From Notamacropus eugenii (lineage: Eukaryota; Chordata; Mammalia; Diprotodontia; Macropodidae), in the NCBI RefSeq assembly GCF_028372415.1, contig NC_092877.1:216972116-217036115 (forward strand): 64,000 nucleotides of DNA, written 5' to 3'. Shown one piece after another: positions 20,837 through 31,320 of the stretch (positions within the stretch are counted from its first letter, which is position 1; the number at the start of each line of letters is the position of its first letter). A model generated the notes under the pieces. The model was not told the origin of the DNA. It searched no databases and saw only the letters and a program-made list of their open reading frames with translations. Made by a program: the position numbers and the translations under genes.

Positions 20837-21055
20837 GCAGCAATTCTTAAAGTGTGGTCCAGGGACTGCTAGGATCCTTTCAAGGGATCTGTTGGGATCC
20901 CTATATTTTTGTAAACACTAAAAAGTTTTCATTTCAAATATGGCAAATATCAATAGATATAGCCCACATAAACAAAAACTCTGTGGGGTCTTCAATTTGG
21001 GGAGTATAAAGGGATCGTAAGGCTAAAAATGTTTTGAGAACAATTACTAAGAGAA
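20837..21055. mobile_element. hAT-type non-autonomous DNA transposon
   Basis: The left end CAGCAATTCTTAAAGTGTGGTCCAGGG resembles Charlie/MER5-type hAT inverted terminal repeats (CAGTGGTTCTCAAAGTGTGG). The right end, TTTTGAGAACAATTAC, is its approximate complement. No transposase remains, and a convincing 8-base target duplication is not seen. Confidence 0.7.
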
Positions 21056-21176
21056 TCTCACAAATAACAGCGATGATATAGATCAGAAGTGTTAAATACA
21101 GTGTTTGCAGTACAGGCAACCAAGATTAAGTTAGGAAATATTTAATAAAATAAATAAAATATACGTTGTAACATTG

Positions 21177-21437
21177 TTCTTGTTCAGGCATTTTCAGTTG
21201 TATCCAGTTCTTCATGATGCCTTTGGGGGTTTTCTTGGCAAAGATAACTGAAGTGGTTTGCCATTTTCTCCTCTAATTCATATTGCAGATGAGGAAAATG
21301 AAGAAAGCAGGGTTCAAGTGACTTGCCCAGGGTCACACAGTGAGTAAGGGTCTGAGGCTGGATTTGAACTCAGGAAGATGAATCTTCCTGACTCATCTCA
21401 GACTCTGGGTTCTACCCACTGTACCATGTAGCTATTA
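21177..21437 (-). repeat. SINE-B (Bov-B-like tail), antisense
   Basis: The antisense tail reads TGTTCAGGCATTTTCAGTTG, CTTTGGGGGTTTTCTTGGC and AAGTGGTTTGCCATTTTCTCC. The core is ACTTGCCCAGGGTCACACAG and GGATTTGAACTCAGGAAGATG. The head ends near CTACCCACTGTACCATGTAGCT. Nearly full length. Confidence 0.88.
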
Positions 21438-23728
21438 TGACATGGATAACATTAATTTACAGTTTTCCAAGTCAAGATGTAGCCCATAATCATTCTTAAG
21501 TATGGTTTACTGGTTCTGTTTCAAGCTGAATTAATAACACTTATCTAGATGTGCTCTAAAGGTCGTTTCCACCTCTAGTCATCTCATTCTCGTTTCAGTT
21601 TCAAAAATGGAGCCAATTGCTTGAATTTGTCTCTACTTCAATCTGTGTCTTACCACATTTTGTAAGGTTCTCTTAGGTGGCAAAGCAATTTGAGGCCTCT
21701 TCATGATAATCTATGTAAATTAGAGCATTATGAAGGAGGATTTAGAATCACAGACCCTGATAATTTCCTTAAGTATACTTTTTTATTGTTGAAATACATA
21801 GGCATACTCCAAAACACTCTGAAAACAACATCAGTTCCTGTGATGGTGATAAACCAAGAAGGGACCAAGACCTTCATCCCAAGGAGAGATGAACTATTTC
21901 ATCCTCATGCCTTCTCTTAAGTTTCTATTTATACCCCCTCTTCATTTAAATGTTTAATTAGGAAAGAACACTTCTACTCATTATAATTAAATGCAAGCAC
22001 AGATTCTTCCTCACAAAAGAGTCATTTTCCATTCAGTTTATACAAAGTTTTGTTTTGTCCCTGAATGAATCAATATGAAAATTAAGCCAGTTGTCTGAAA
22101 GCCCTAAAAAGAAGTGTAGTTTTCATAATGCAAGGAAGATTAAAATGAATTTAAAATCTCAAAGCATATCCTTTTAGAATAATTGCATGCTGTATTCTTG
22201 CAACACTAAAAGGTAGCATTCTCATAGAAAAAGGAAAAGGAACAAAAGGGCTCTTTCGTTCCAGTTTATCTTCTTTTAGAAGCTGGAACCTTTTCACAGT
22301 GGAAGCACGATTTTTCACTTTTAATTGGCTAGTCTGCAATGGAGAGATTGTGAGACAAAAAGGAACCCTTGTTCTGATTAGAGATGGGTGGAACCTTTAG
22401 TGGCTGGGAAATTGGAGGTGGGAAGGGGCATGGGGGATGCAGAATAAGTGATCTGAGGTTTCGATGTTTCCAGGGACCCTCTCCAAGTGCTGCAGCTCTC
22501 TCAAAGCAACAGAATTGGGCTGGAAACCTTATTCACAAGAGCACAGACTAAAATAACCAATTTCTCCTAGCTTTTCATTCCTTCCCAAGCCTGCTGAGTG
22601 GAAAGCTTTTTGGGTAGACTGATGTGGAAGGGAATGAAAATTCTTCCTTGGATGGATTGCCTTTGTGACAGAGGCTTTTCCTGGAGTAAAACATCCCAAA
22701 CCTTCCACTCGAGCAGGTGTTTTTTTCTATCAGGATTTCAATATTGGCTTGAGACCCTTGGCTAAAAAAATTTGCTGACAAGCAGAAGTCTTTTCCCTCA
22801 CATTTCTATGTTTCCACTGAACATTTCACTGCCTGTGCATCTGCCAGAAACTTGAAGCTTAGAGGACTGCAAGATGAAATATATCCCACTTTTTTCCCCC
22901 AACCTTAGAAAAGTAGTCTTGGTATGTGTTCAAATGGAATTGGAGCTCAGGCTGGTTCTCATTTTATCTAATCTGCTTGTTCACTTTGGATGCAGAGACT
23001 GTTTTGCTTTGGCATAGATGCCCGACCCTCTATCTTATTTAAAAGAAAGCTTCTGACTATATGAGGAGTTTATGTGTGTAAACTGCAGAGTGTTCAGGCA
23101 GAGACAGATGGTGTCTTAATTACCGCAGGGTCCAGAAGCTAATGTGTATGAATTTGTGTAACAGCACTTGAATAGAATGTGTCTTTAATGTACAAGAAGG
23201 GAGAGATCATAGGCTAGCTAACACGACGTCAGGCCTTGGGAATGATATTTTGACCCTGACTCACAGAGTAGGTATCCTGCTGGTTCCATATAAAGCTATA
23301 TAGAGGGTTCAGCAGCAATCCACTGAATTTGTTCTTTATATTAGTAAATTATACTCCAAAGCATGCCTCAGAAATTAACAAAAACAAAAACAAGCTATGT
23401 CTCCTAAATAATTGAAATGAGTGCCCCCCAAGATTTCCAGACATTTTTTTACCTCACTTTGCTGGTATGGATACATTCACTCCTAATTGGCAATAGCATT
23501 AACTAAAGAGACAGTGCATGTTTCAAGTCTTCATTGTGGGTCTTTGGAAGATTTGAACTTGATTTCTATGCAAAATGCATGCCTGAGCATGAAAGGATAA
23601 AAATTTTCACCCCAATTCGGAGTTCTAACATGGTTCACTTGAATGGTGGACTTCGTGGCCAGCAAAAATGAACCTTTGATATTTCTAAAATTAGTCCCCT
23701 CCAAAAAAAATGGCCAAATGTATCCATT
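21438..23728. other. Repeat-poor unassigned block
   Basis: About 2.3 kb without recognised repeats. The part at 22960-23320 has an even composition, with a CRE-like half site (GACGTCA at 23225-23231). Frames of 62-76 residues show no domain. This is the largest repeat-poor stretch in the left half. Confidence 0.45.
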
Positions 23729-23856
23729 ACCCTAGATTTGAAGCTTGAAGAGGCCTTTACCATCATGTAGACCAACCCTCTCATTTTACAGTTGAAGAAA
23801 CCAGGCCCAGAGGAGTTCAGTACCATGCCCCAAATCACACAAGTAGTACTAGTTAG
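23729..23856 (-). repeat. SINE-C (MAR1-like), antisense, truncated
   Basis: CTAGATTTGAAGCTTGAAGAGGCCTTTACC is the antisense L3-like tail. CCAACCCTCTCATTTTACAGTTGAAGAAACCAGGCCCAGAGGAG and CACACAAGTAG complete the core. It is cut by the adjoining SINE-A tail at about 23857. Confidence 0.8.
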
Positions 23857-24045
23857 TTGTCTGTCCTTTGTCCTTGAAGAGGACCATGAGATCAGGAAGA
23901 TGATGCCATAACTTGCAAGTGAATTGAATGTAAGTGAGGCAGGACTGTGCAAAGTCACCAGCCTTACTTTCTCCTCTAGAATCATCTGGGTCCAGTGGCA
24001 AGATGTAGATCAGGATGACTGGAAGTGGTCCCATGCAAATGTGAA
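23857..24045 (-). repeat. SINE-A 3' portion (RTE-type tail), antisense
   Basis: TTGTCCTTGAAGAGGACC is the antisense terminal sequence, closely like the RTE end at 44467. GATGATGCCATAACTTGCAAGTG, CTGTGCAAAGTCACCAGC and CATCTGGGTCCAGTGGC follow, ending about GGATGACTGGAAGTGG. It is truncated before the tRNA-like head. A 116-residue minus-strand frame (23635-23985) spans this and is not a gene. Confidence 0.85.
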
Positions 24046-24117
24046 TCACATTTTCTTACCGAATGATTGAACTAAGAAAATTTCTAGTCTCCTGTTGCTG
24101 GTTCCACATGCATTACT

Positions 24118-24242
24118 ACCATCACATACTATTGGTGTGACCAGGGTTAGTTACTTTGTCTCTCTGGGCTCCAGTTTCCTCATTTGCAAGATGTTAGGAC
24201 TGGACTTTGTGGCCACCTCTAAATCTATGCTCATCATCTTGT
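24118..24242 (+). repeat. SINE-C (MAR1-like) partial
   Basis: GTGTGACCAGGGTTAGTTACTTTGTCTCTCTGGGCTCCAGTTTCCTCATTTGCAAGATG is followed by GGACTGGACTTTGTGGCCACCTCTAAATCTATG, the L3-type ending. Confidence 0.78.
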
Positions 24243-24390
24243 CCTGAATTTTTTTAATTGCCGTAACTACTTTGGGAATTGCATGATCAAGTCTTCATCA
24301 CTCGTAAGAGTTACATTTTTCAACACCATATAGTGTATAGAGTGTTAACTCTGGAGTCAAGAAAACTTAATTTCATATACCACTGATAAT

Positions 24391-24601
24391 GGGTGACTAG
24401 GTAGCACAGTGGAAGATTCATCTTCCAAAGTTCAAATCTGACCTCAGACACTTACTAGCTATGTGACCCTGGGCAACTCTCTTAATCTTGTTTTCTCATC
24501 TGTAAAATGAGCTGGAGTAGGAAATGGCAAACTATTTCAGTGCCAACAAAACCCAAAATGGGTCATGAAGAATTGGACATGAATGAAAACAAAACTGAAC
24601 A
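24391..24601 (+). repeat. SINE-B with perfect 12-base target duplication
   Basis: Starts GGGTGACTAGGTAGCACAGTGG, then CAAAGTTCAAATCTGACCTCAG (B box) and TATGTGACCCTGGGCAA. It ends in the Bov-B-like tail (GGAAATGGCAAACTATTTCAG, GGGTCATGAAGAATTGGACATG). ACCACTGATAAT occurs at 24379-24390 and 24602-24613. About 25 bases between the A and B boxes are missing. Confidence 0.9.
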
Positions 24602-24613
24602 ACCACTGATAAT

Positions 24614-25054
24614 AGTTAGTAGCTATGCAAAGATGAGTAAGTTTCCTATCCTCTCTCAGACTGTTTCCTCCATGAAAATAAATGCAGGAGACATGAGACT
24701 TAATCTAAAGTCTCTTCCTATTCTATAATATCTGGCCCAATGGTTAAAAAATTACCTTTTTTAATAAGGGCTTACCCCAAGTGAGAATAATTAGACAGAT
24801 CCAAATTCCTGATGTTGTATCTGTCTATATAAGAAATAAGCTGGAGAACTCATAAGGTCAGAATTAAAGGAGGCAATTTTATTTAAGTAATAAATTGCCA
24901 TTAAAATAGTTCAATAGACATTTGTTAAACTGCTATTATGTTCAAGGAATCCAAGCTAGGTACTGTCTACACATTGGTCCACAGAGACTTATCTCTTTTA
25001 AGATTAGTATAAAAAAAGCATCTGAAGATATCATGGTGTTACAGTAATATGGGG
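24614..25054. other. Unassigned, with an antisense L2 trace
   Basis: 24890-25000 (TTCAATAGACATTTGTTAAACTGCTATTATGTTCAAGG ... GCTAGGTACTGTCTACAC) resembles a short antisense L2 end. The rest shows nothing. Confidence 0.4.
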
Positions 25055-25305
25055 GAAGGGAAAGAGACGAGAATAAGCATTTACATAGCACCGACTTTGT
25101 GGCAAGTGCTTTACAAATATCTCATTTTATTCTGTGAGGTAGGTGCTATTATCATCTTCATTTTACAGTTGAGGAAACTGAGGCAAACTGAGGTCAAATG
25201 ACTTGCCCAGGTTTACACACCTGGGTGTCTGAGACTGGATTTGAACTCAGCTCTTACTGACTCTAGACCCAACACTTTATCCAATGAGCCACCTAATTGC
25301 CTAGT
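25055..25305 (-). repeat. CORE-SINE with marsupial-type head, antisense
   Basis: AAGTGCTTTACAAATATCTCATTTTATTCTGTGAGG is the L2-like tail. CATTTTACAGTTGAGGAAACTGAGGC and ACTTGCCCAGG are the core. GGATTTGAACTCAG is the antisense B box and TTATCCAATGAGCCACCTAATTGCC the antisense head. Close to full length. Confidence 0.85.
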
Positions 25306-27127
25306 ATGAGAGATTAAAAATACGTAGCTGTGGTATAGTTTTCTAACCTGTAAATGGTGCTAAAAATATTTATACCACCTACATTTGCCTAATGAGGGAT
25401 AGTACAGTGTTGCAAGTAAAATTATGACAGATAAAGTTTTCTGGGTATTAATAATCAATTTATTACCTAGGCTAGCCAATAATCAATAAATAGATGGCCA
25501 GTGGTTTCTCCCAGTAAGCAAAGACAAAGATGCAGGGTCTTGCATTATCTTAGATATCTCACTGTCTTCCAGACAGCACGTTAGGACCTCTCCAGACTAG
25601 GAAAAGGCCAACCTAATTGGTAGAACTTAATGAGAAAGCCAGCTAAAAGTCTTCAGCTTCTCTTGCTGAGAACATGACTTGATGAGGAAACTCAGCAGCC
25701 TCCAGAAATCTAGACACAGGAAGTCATTTCCATTCAGACTGCTCTGGCAAGTTTTCTCCTTCATGAGCCAGGTTACTCCCAAACTCTAACAAAGGGTTCA
25801 AAGTCACATGAGTGGCTCTTGGTAACTCTTGTTAGCAAGATCCAGCTCAGTCTAACTTAAGTTTTTGGAATAAGCAAATGCCAGGCTGCCATTTGGGTGG
25901 AGCCCAGCCCAACCTGGTTAATAAGGAACAGGTGCCTTGGGTACTAGGAGTAATCATATCAATCATTCCCTTCTGAAACTGACTGGCCTTTTTAGGAGTG
26001 AGATCTTAACAAAAATAGTAGGAAAAGGAAGGATCACAAATTTAATAATTAGTTATTAACATAATTATACAATATCAATTTATATCAACAGTATAAACAA
26101 GTTATTATTTTAACTCTAGTTACAGGGGAGAACACTTTTTATGTGTTGGAATAATAGGCATGATTTCCTACCAAAAAAAAGTAAAATATAGATGGGAAAA
26201 ATGTAAGGAATGTCTTTTGTTGACAGATATGACACTTGTGCCAATACACACAAATGCAAAAAACTGTGCAAGGATTATCCACTCTTGTGAGGCTGCCAAA
26301 TTTTTTGGAAAAGTTACCTTAGTAAGGTAGCCATGAGAAAGGGCTCATGGGTTATCTGATACATACTGGGAAGGCAGCCACCCACATTTTAATATCATTC
26401 CTCATGCCTGAATAAACTGTACTTTGTACTCATTTCCATATTTTTGCTCATTACTTTGTGACCAGCCTGTACTTAACCATTGTTGCAACCAGGGCTGGGC
26501 ACATGTAGAAAGACCTCAACTAGAGTGTTTTCTAAGTTGTGCCAGGCTAATCAACTACATGAAGCAAGAGCCTGAAAGAAGGCAAATTAATAAATGCTGT
26601 GCCCAAGGCCAACTACCATTTTTGAGTCAATAGTTCAGACTTTGAAAAATACACTTGAAATATAGTCTGAAACCATAAACATTTCAGAATGATTTAGATC
26701 TTCTCTTACAAAGAAATCAAATGATTGAGAGGTAAAAGACACATCTAAGATACTAAAAGTAAATTTAGACTTAGAAGTGGGCACGTACCATTCAAATTTT
26801 AAAATCATATTCTTTCTGGTTATGCCTTTTTTACTGCTTAAAACAGAGCCTAGCACATACTAGGGTTCTTGCCTGTTGACGTGACTTGACTTTTAGATGC
26901 CAGCACCTCTGTTTCACAACCTTCATTCCCTTGGAAATTTTCAACATAATATTTCAACATAATATGCATTAATAATGCATTATGAGCAGAGAATCCAAAT
27001 CTGACCAAATATCCAGCTGGTATTAGAATGAGTTTCACACACCATTTATGATCAAGATACCGAATGTTCATATTTCGGCTACTGAGAGGTATATGGAAAA
27101 TATACCATAAAAAGTATCTATCTCTGT
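25306..27127. other. Unassigned sequence
   Basis: 25430-25990 is repeat-free by eye and could include an unrecognised LTR, but no clear TG...CA ends or flanking duplication are visible. 26840-26860 has a brief L2-like phrase (GAGCCTAGCACATAC). 26939-26986 contains two direct TCAACATAATAT units and an ATGCATTAATAATGCAT palindromic array. Minus-strand frames of 73 and 93 residues lack domains. Confidence 0.4.
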
Positions 27128-27129
27128 CC

Positions 27130-27184
<55 letters not shown>

Positions 27185-27195
27185 CATCTGTCTAT
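27128..27195. repeat. (TCTA)n microsatellite
   Basis: About 68 bases of ATCT tetranucleotide, interrupted only at the right end (TATCCATCTGTCTA). Confidence 0.96.
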
Positions 27196-28040
27196 ATTAA
27201 ATAAAAGGTTAAATTTTTCTACTGCTGCATCAAATCATTTTCGTGATACAGTTTTGGGAGAGAATAGGAAGTAAAGCCTAATACCTTAGGATTCAGTGGT
27301 TCTTATTTCTCCTTCACAATTGTGTATTAGCACAAATGGAGAGAGGACTGTCCTTTGCCTTTTCTCCCATCCTCCCTCCCAAATAAAACGTTCTCCATTA
27401 GAAGGTTAATGCAAGCTTTCGGGTAGGAAACATGGTTCTTTGTTGCTTAAGTCAGAAACATGAATCTTACCTGCTGCCTCAACATAAATTGTTGACGAAG
27501 CTTTATTTGGATTCAGGAAGAACTCCCGTTGTACCTTAGCCCAGTAATAGCAGAACTATACCCAATAAGTTCAAGCAGAAAACTATTTAAAATCCCAACT
27601 AATGTTAATCCATGGAAGCAAGAAAGGTAGTTAATATATTAATAGGCAATTTACTAACTTTAAACACCTTAAATTTTAAAATACAATATATGTTTATAAT
27701 GATATGCTATTAGTATAATATATATAATTATTTTATATATTATAATAGAATGTAATATATATAATAGCATATAATATAATTGCAAGCTTGGTTAAAAAAC
27801 AAATATGTTCTATAGAATATTTACAGATTTTCTATTCACTTCCTTATCTCTTAAAATTTTCTAATATTTAATAAAGAAATATGTTAAAGATATTTAATAT
27901 CTTGCTTATACTAGCATAGTACATGGCACAAAACAGACTTATAAATGTTTTTTTGATGTGACTTGCAGAATACTAAAATGGAGTAGTCTGAATCTCTTTG
28001 AGGAACAAAAAAGAAAAATGAACAAATTTTTAAAGAATTT
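27196..28040. other. Unassigned; AT-rich tract and L2 trace
   Basis: 27655-27790 is almost pure A/T with repeated TATAATA units. 27915-27950 (AGCATAGTACATGGCACAAAACAGACTTATAAATG) is a short L2-like 3' end. Nothing else is recognised. Confidence 0.45.
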
Positions 28041-29119
28041 GTTAGTGCACATATATACCAAGATAAGGTCAAAATGGGTACGATTTAGACATAAAAGGTG
28101 AAACTATAAGCAAATTAGAAAAGAAAGGAACAGTTTGCCTGTCAGATCTATGGAAAATGGAAGAATTTATGATCAAATAAGAGATAGAGAACATAATGAA
28201 GTGCAAAATTGATTGCATTAAATTAAAAAGGTTTTGCCCAAACCAAGCCAATGCAGCCTTGATTAGAAGAGAAGCAGAAAGCTGGGAAACAATTTTTACA
28301 GCCACTGTTTCTGATAAAGACCTCATTTCTAAAATATATAGAGAAGTGAATCAAGTTTATAAAAATACAAGTCATTTCCCAACAAATAAATGGTCAAAGG
28401 ATATGAAGAGGCAGTTTTTGGATGAAGAAATTAAAGTTATCTAAAGTCATGAAAAATGCTCTTAATCACATTGGGCAGAGAAGTACAGATCAACACAATT
28501 CTGAGGTACCATATTACATCTATCAGACTGGCTAACACAAAAAAAACAGGAAAATGAAAAATTTTGGAGATGTGGAAAAATTGGAACACTAATGCATTGT
28601 TGGTGGAGTTGTGAACTGATCCAACCATTCTGGAGAGCAATTTGGAACTATGCCCAAAGGGCTAAAAACTGTATACACCTTTTGACCTAGAAATACCACT
28701 TCTAGGTCTGTATCCCAAAGGGAACATAAAAATGAAAAAAGAATCCACAAGTATAAAAATATTTGTAGCAGCTCTTTTTGTGATGGCCAAGAATCAGAAA
28801 TTGAGGGGATGCCCATCAACTGGAAAATGACTGAACAAGTTGTGGTATATGAATATACTGCAATACTATTGTTCCATAAGAAATGATGAGCAGGTGAACT
28901 TCAGAAAAACCTGGAAAGACTTATATGAACTGATGCTGAGTGAAGTGAGCAGAACTAGAAGAACATTGTACACACATCATTGTGTGATGACCAACTTGGA
29001 TAGACTTAATTCTTCTCAGCAATACAAGGATCTAAGACAATTCCAAAAGACTCAGGATGGAAAGTGCTAACCACATCCATTGAAAGAACTCTGGAGTCTG
29101 AGTGCAGTTCACAGCCTAC

Positions 29120-29204
29120 TATTTCCTCTCTCTTTCTCTGTCTCTCTCTGTCTCTCTCTGTCTCTCTCTGTTTCTGTCTCTGTCTCTCTCTGTTTCTGTC
29201 TCTG

Positions 29205-29235
<31 letters not shown>

Positions 29236-29240
29236 GTCTC

Positions 29241-29272
<32 letters not shown>

Positions 29273-29276
29273 CCTC
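29120..29276. repeat. (CTCTGT)n / (CT)n microsatellite in L1 3' UTR
   Basis: Mixed CTCTGT and CT units over about 157 bases. Frames of 60-100 residues in all phases here (SLSLSVSLS or ERERDRERD) are repeat translations, not proteins. Confidence 0.95.
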
Positions 29277-29406
29277 TCCTCTCTGGTTTCTTCTTTCTCA
29301 TGCTTTTTACCTTTGGTTCTAATTCTTCTTTACAGCATGACTAATGTGGAAATATGTTTAATATGATTGTACACATACAGCCTATATCAGATTGCACACC
29401 ATCTTA

Positions 29407-29430
29407 GGGAAAGGGAGTAAAGGGAGGGGG
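29407..29430 (+). other. Potential G-quadruplex in L1 3' UTR
   Basis: GGG-AAA-GGG-AGTAAA-GGG-A-GGGGG, four G-runs with loops of 3, 6 and 1, on the element's sense strand. Placement between the ORF2 end and the tail agrees with the G-rich 3' UTR tract known in mammalian L1s. Confidence 0.7.
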
Positions 29431-29751
29431 AGAAAATTTAGAACATAAAATCTTATGGAACTGAATGTTGAAAACTAAAAACAAATGAAATTTTAAAAAA
29501 GAATTTGTTGGTATATTTATTTAGTATTTTTAAAATAAATTTATGTCTATGTAATGTACATAATATGTTCATGTATATGTAAATTCTCAATAAACCTCTT
29601 CAGAACCATAAGAAGAAACTTATGTGATATCGGATTCCTAATAAAGCCCCTTCCTTATTTTTGCTGTACAAATCTGGACTCTAGATATTCCAAGCTCTGT
29701 AACAAATAAATCACCTTCATCAGATGCCATTTCCAAAGGTCTCAGATGAAC

Positions 29752-30537
29752 TAGGCATACCTCATTTTATTTACCTCCACTTTAATGAGCTTTGAAGATA
29801 CTGCCTTTTTTGTTTTTAGCAAGTCTATTGGTGCCATTTTTCCAACAGCATATGCTCACATCATGTCTCTGTGTCATGTCTTGTAGCTCTTAAAATATTT
29901 TTAACCTTTTAATTATTATTATACTTGTTATAGTGATCTGTGATCAGTGATTTTTAATATTGTAATTGTTTTGTAGTGCCACTAACCATGTCCATCTCAG
30001 AGGAGGAACTTAATAAATGCTGTGTGAGTTCCTACTGTTCCTCTGACCAGCCATTCAGGTCTCTCTCCCTCTCCTCTAGCCTCCCTATTTCTTGAGACAC
30101 AATATTAAAATCAGGCCAATTAATAGACCTACAATAGCCTCTAAGTGTTCAAATGAAGAGTCAATGAACATGGCAAACTTTATTCCTGTCTTATTTTAAG
30201 AACTGTGACAGTCATCCCAACCTTCAGCAATCACACCCTGATCAGTTAGTCACCGTCAACATAGAGAAAAGACCCTCCACCAGTGAAAAGACTATCTCAC
30301 TGAAGCTTCAGTTGATGGTTAGCATTTTTTTTTTGCAATAAAGTATGTTTAATTAAGACAGGTACATTATTTTCTTAGGTATAACACTATTGCACACTTA
30401 ATCGACTACAGTGTAGTGTAAACACAACTTTTATATGCACTGAAAAACCAAAGAAATTGTGTGACTCACTTTATTGCGAAATTCACTTTATTGAGGTGGT
30501 CTAGAATAGAACCCACAATATTTCCGAGGTATGCCCA
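29752..30537 (+). mobile_element. Tigger1-type DNA transposon, internally deleted
   Basis: Starts AGGCATACCTCATTTTATT and ends CACAATATTTCCGAGGTATGCCC: inverted repeats of the Tigger1 (pogo) group. Left interior: AGCAAGTCTATTGGTGCCATTTTTCC and GTGATCTGTGATCAGTGA. Right interior: TATTGCACACTTAAT, TACAGTGTAGTGTAAAC and TTATATGCACTG. Near 30140 a transposase-start-like CCTCTAAGTGTTC is visible, then the sequence jumps at about 30165-30185 to the 3' part. About 1.6 kb of transposase is therefore missing. TA at the right (30538-30539) fits TA target choice; the left TA is mutated. Confidence 0.92.
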
Positions 30538-30539
30538 TA

Positions 30540-31200
30540 TAGTCATTAAGTGGGTATTATGAGGGTGACAATTTATTTAAATTCGAATTAATAACTTATA
30601 CAAGTATTTATAGTCAAAAGGCTGGTAAGGAGGGAAATATTTCTTCTTTGAGAGGAGTATAAAGTTACTGCATCTCGATTGGCTAAAAAATAGAACTAAG
30701 TGTTTCTTTTTTAGTCCCTCTTATTTTCTCAGTTTCTGACTCCCCTTTTCACTTCATAAAAGAGAAAGGAAGGGAAATAGTAGATTAATTGAGTTGTAAA
30801 CTATGAAAGTAGAAAGTTACAAGGATTACTCCACAAGTTGAAAAACCAGTGTCCAGGAACCATTAGATTCTACAAGTGTACACTGATGCCACAGAGCTGG
30901 AAGACTAAGAACAAATCTTTAAGAAAGTGTTTTAGATTTTAAGCTGTCCTTAAGTCCAAAATTATTTGCTGGTGCAAAAAAAGGTAACAAAAAATATGTT
31001 CAAGATGATTTTTTAAAAAATTAAAAGAAAATTCTTAGTAAGAGTAGGTTCAGATTAGGTTGTGATTTATAGTTAAAAGTAAGTAAAGGAGGCACTAAAT
31101 TGTATTTACACTTTATTTTAAAACTAGCTGTATGGGAATTATTTATTTAAATTCTTAATATTTGAGTTTCAGCTGTTTACCAAAAAAAAAAAAGTTGATA
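30540..31200. other. Unassigned non-coding sequence
   Basis: AT-rich, no repeat recognised. Confidence 0.4.
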
Positions 31201-31202
31201 AT

Positions 31203-31320
31203 AATAGGATTTTAGAGTTGGAAAGTACCTTAGTTTTGCCTTTCCTCGTCCAAAACCTTGATGCCAGAGGTTAAGAAATCGACATCCAGAGAGGGAAAGG
31301 GAGTAACCTATAAAAAACAC
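31203..31320 (-). repeat. SINE-C (MAR1-like) partial, antisense
   Basis: ATAGGATTTTAGAGTTGGAAAGTACCTTAG is the antisense L3-like tail. CAAAACCTTGATGCC ... AAGAAATCGACATCCAGAGAGGG is a decayed core. Confidence 0.65.

Larger units (their letters stand above)
28040..29515 (+). mobile_element. L1 LINE, ORF2 C-terminus and 3' UTR
   Basis: The frame at 28196-28444 gives 'DCIKLKRFCPNQANAAL', 'RREAESWETIF', 'ISKIYREVNQVYK' and 'NKWSKDMKRQF', the ORF2 C-terminal order. Later GGACACTAATGCATTGTTGGTGG (28588) and CTGATGCTGAGTGAAGTGAGCAG (28930) complete it. A microsatellite occupies the start of the 3' UTR at 29120-29276, then comes a G-rich tract at 29407-29430. The copy ends near AAATTTTAAAAAAG at 29505. 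Relatively well preserved but with stop codons, so inactive; 5' truncated. Confidence 0.92.

Noticed and set aside
23635..23985. 116-residue minus-strand frame
   Set aside because: Spans a SINE-C and a SINE-A in antisense; its sequence is the SINE translated.
25400..25990. Possible LTR of an old retrovirus-like element
   Set aside because: No matching terminal dinucleotides, target duplication or internal gene remnants could be seen; left as unassigned.
27128..27195. Regular repeats resembling a CRISPR array
   Set aside because: Pure tetranucleotide with no spacers; a microsatellite in vertebrate DNA.
28196..28444. 82-residue frame with clear protein-like composition
   Set aside because: It is genuine coding history, but of L1 ORF2 (C-terminal part) in a dead copy, so it is annotated as a mobile element, not as a gene.
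29064..29366. Ser/Leu-rich frames of 80-100 residues and Arg/Glu-rich frames on the opposite strand
   Set aside because: Translations of the CTCTGT microsatellite in every phase; the same applies at 48648-48918.
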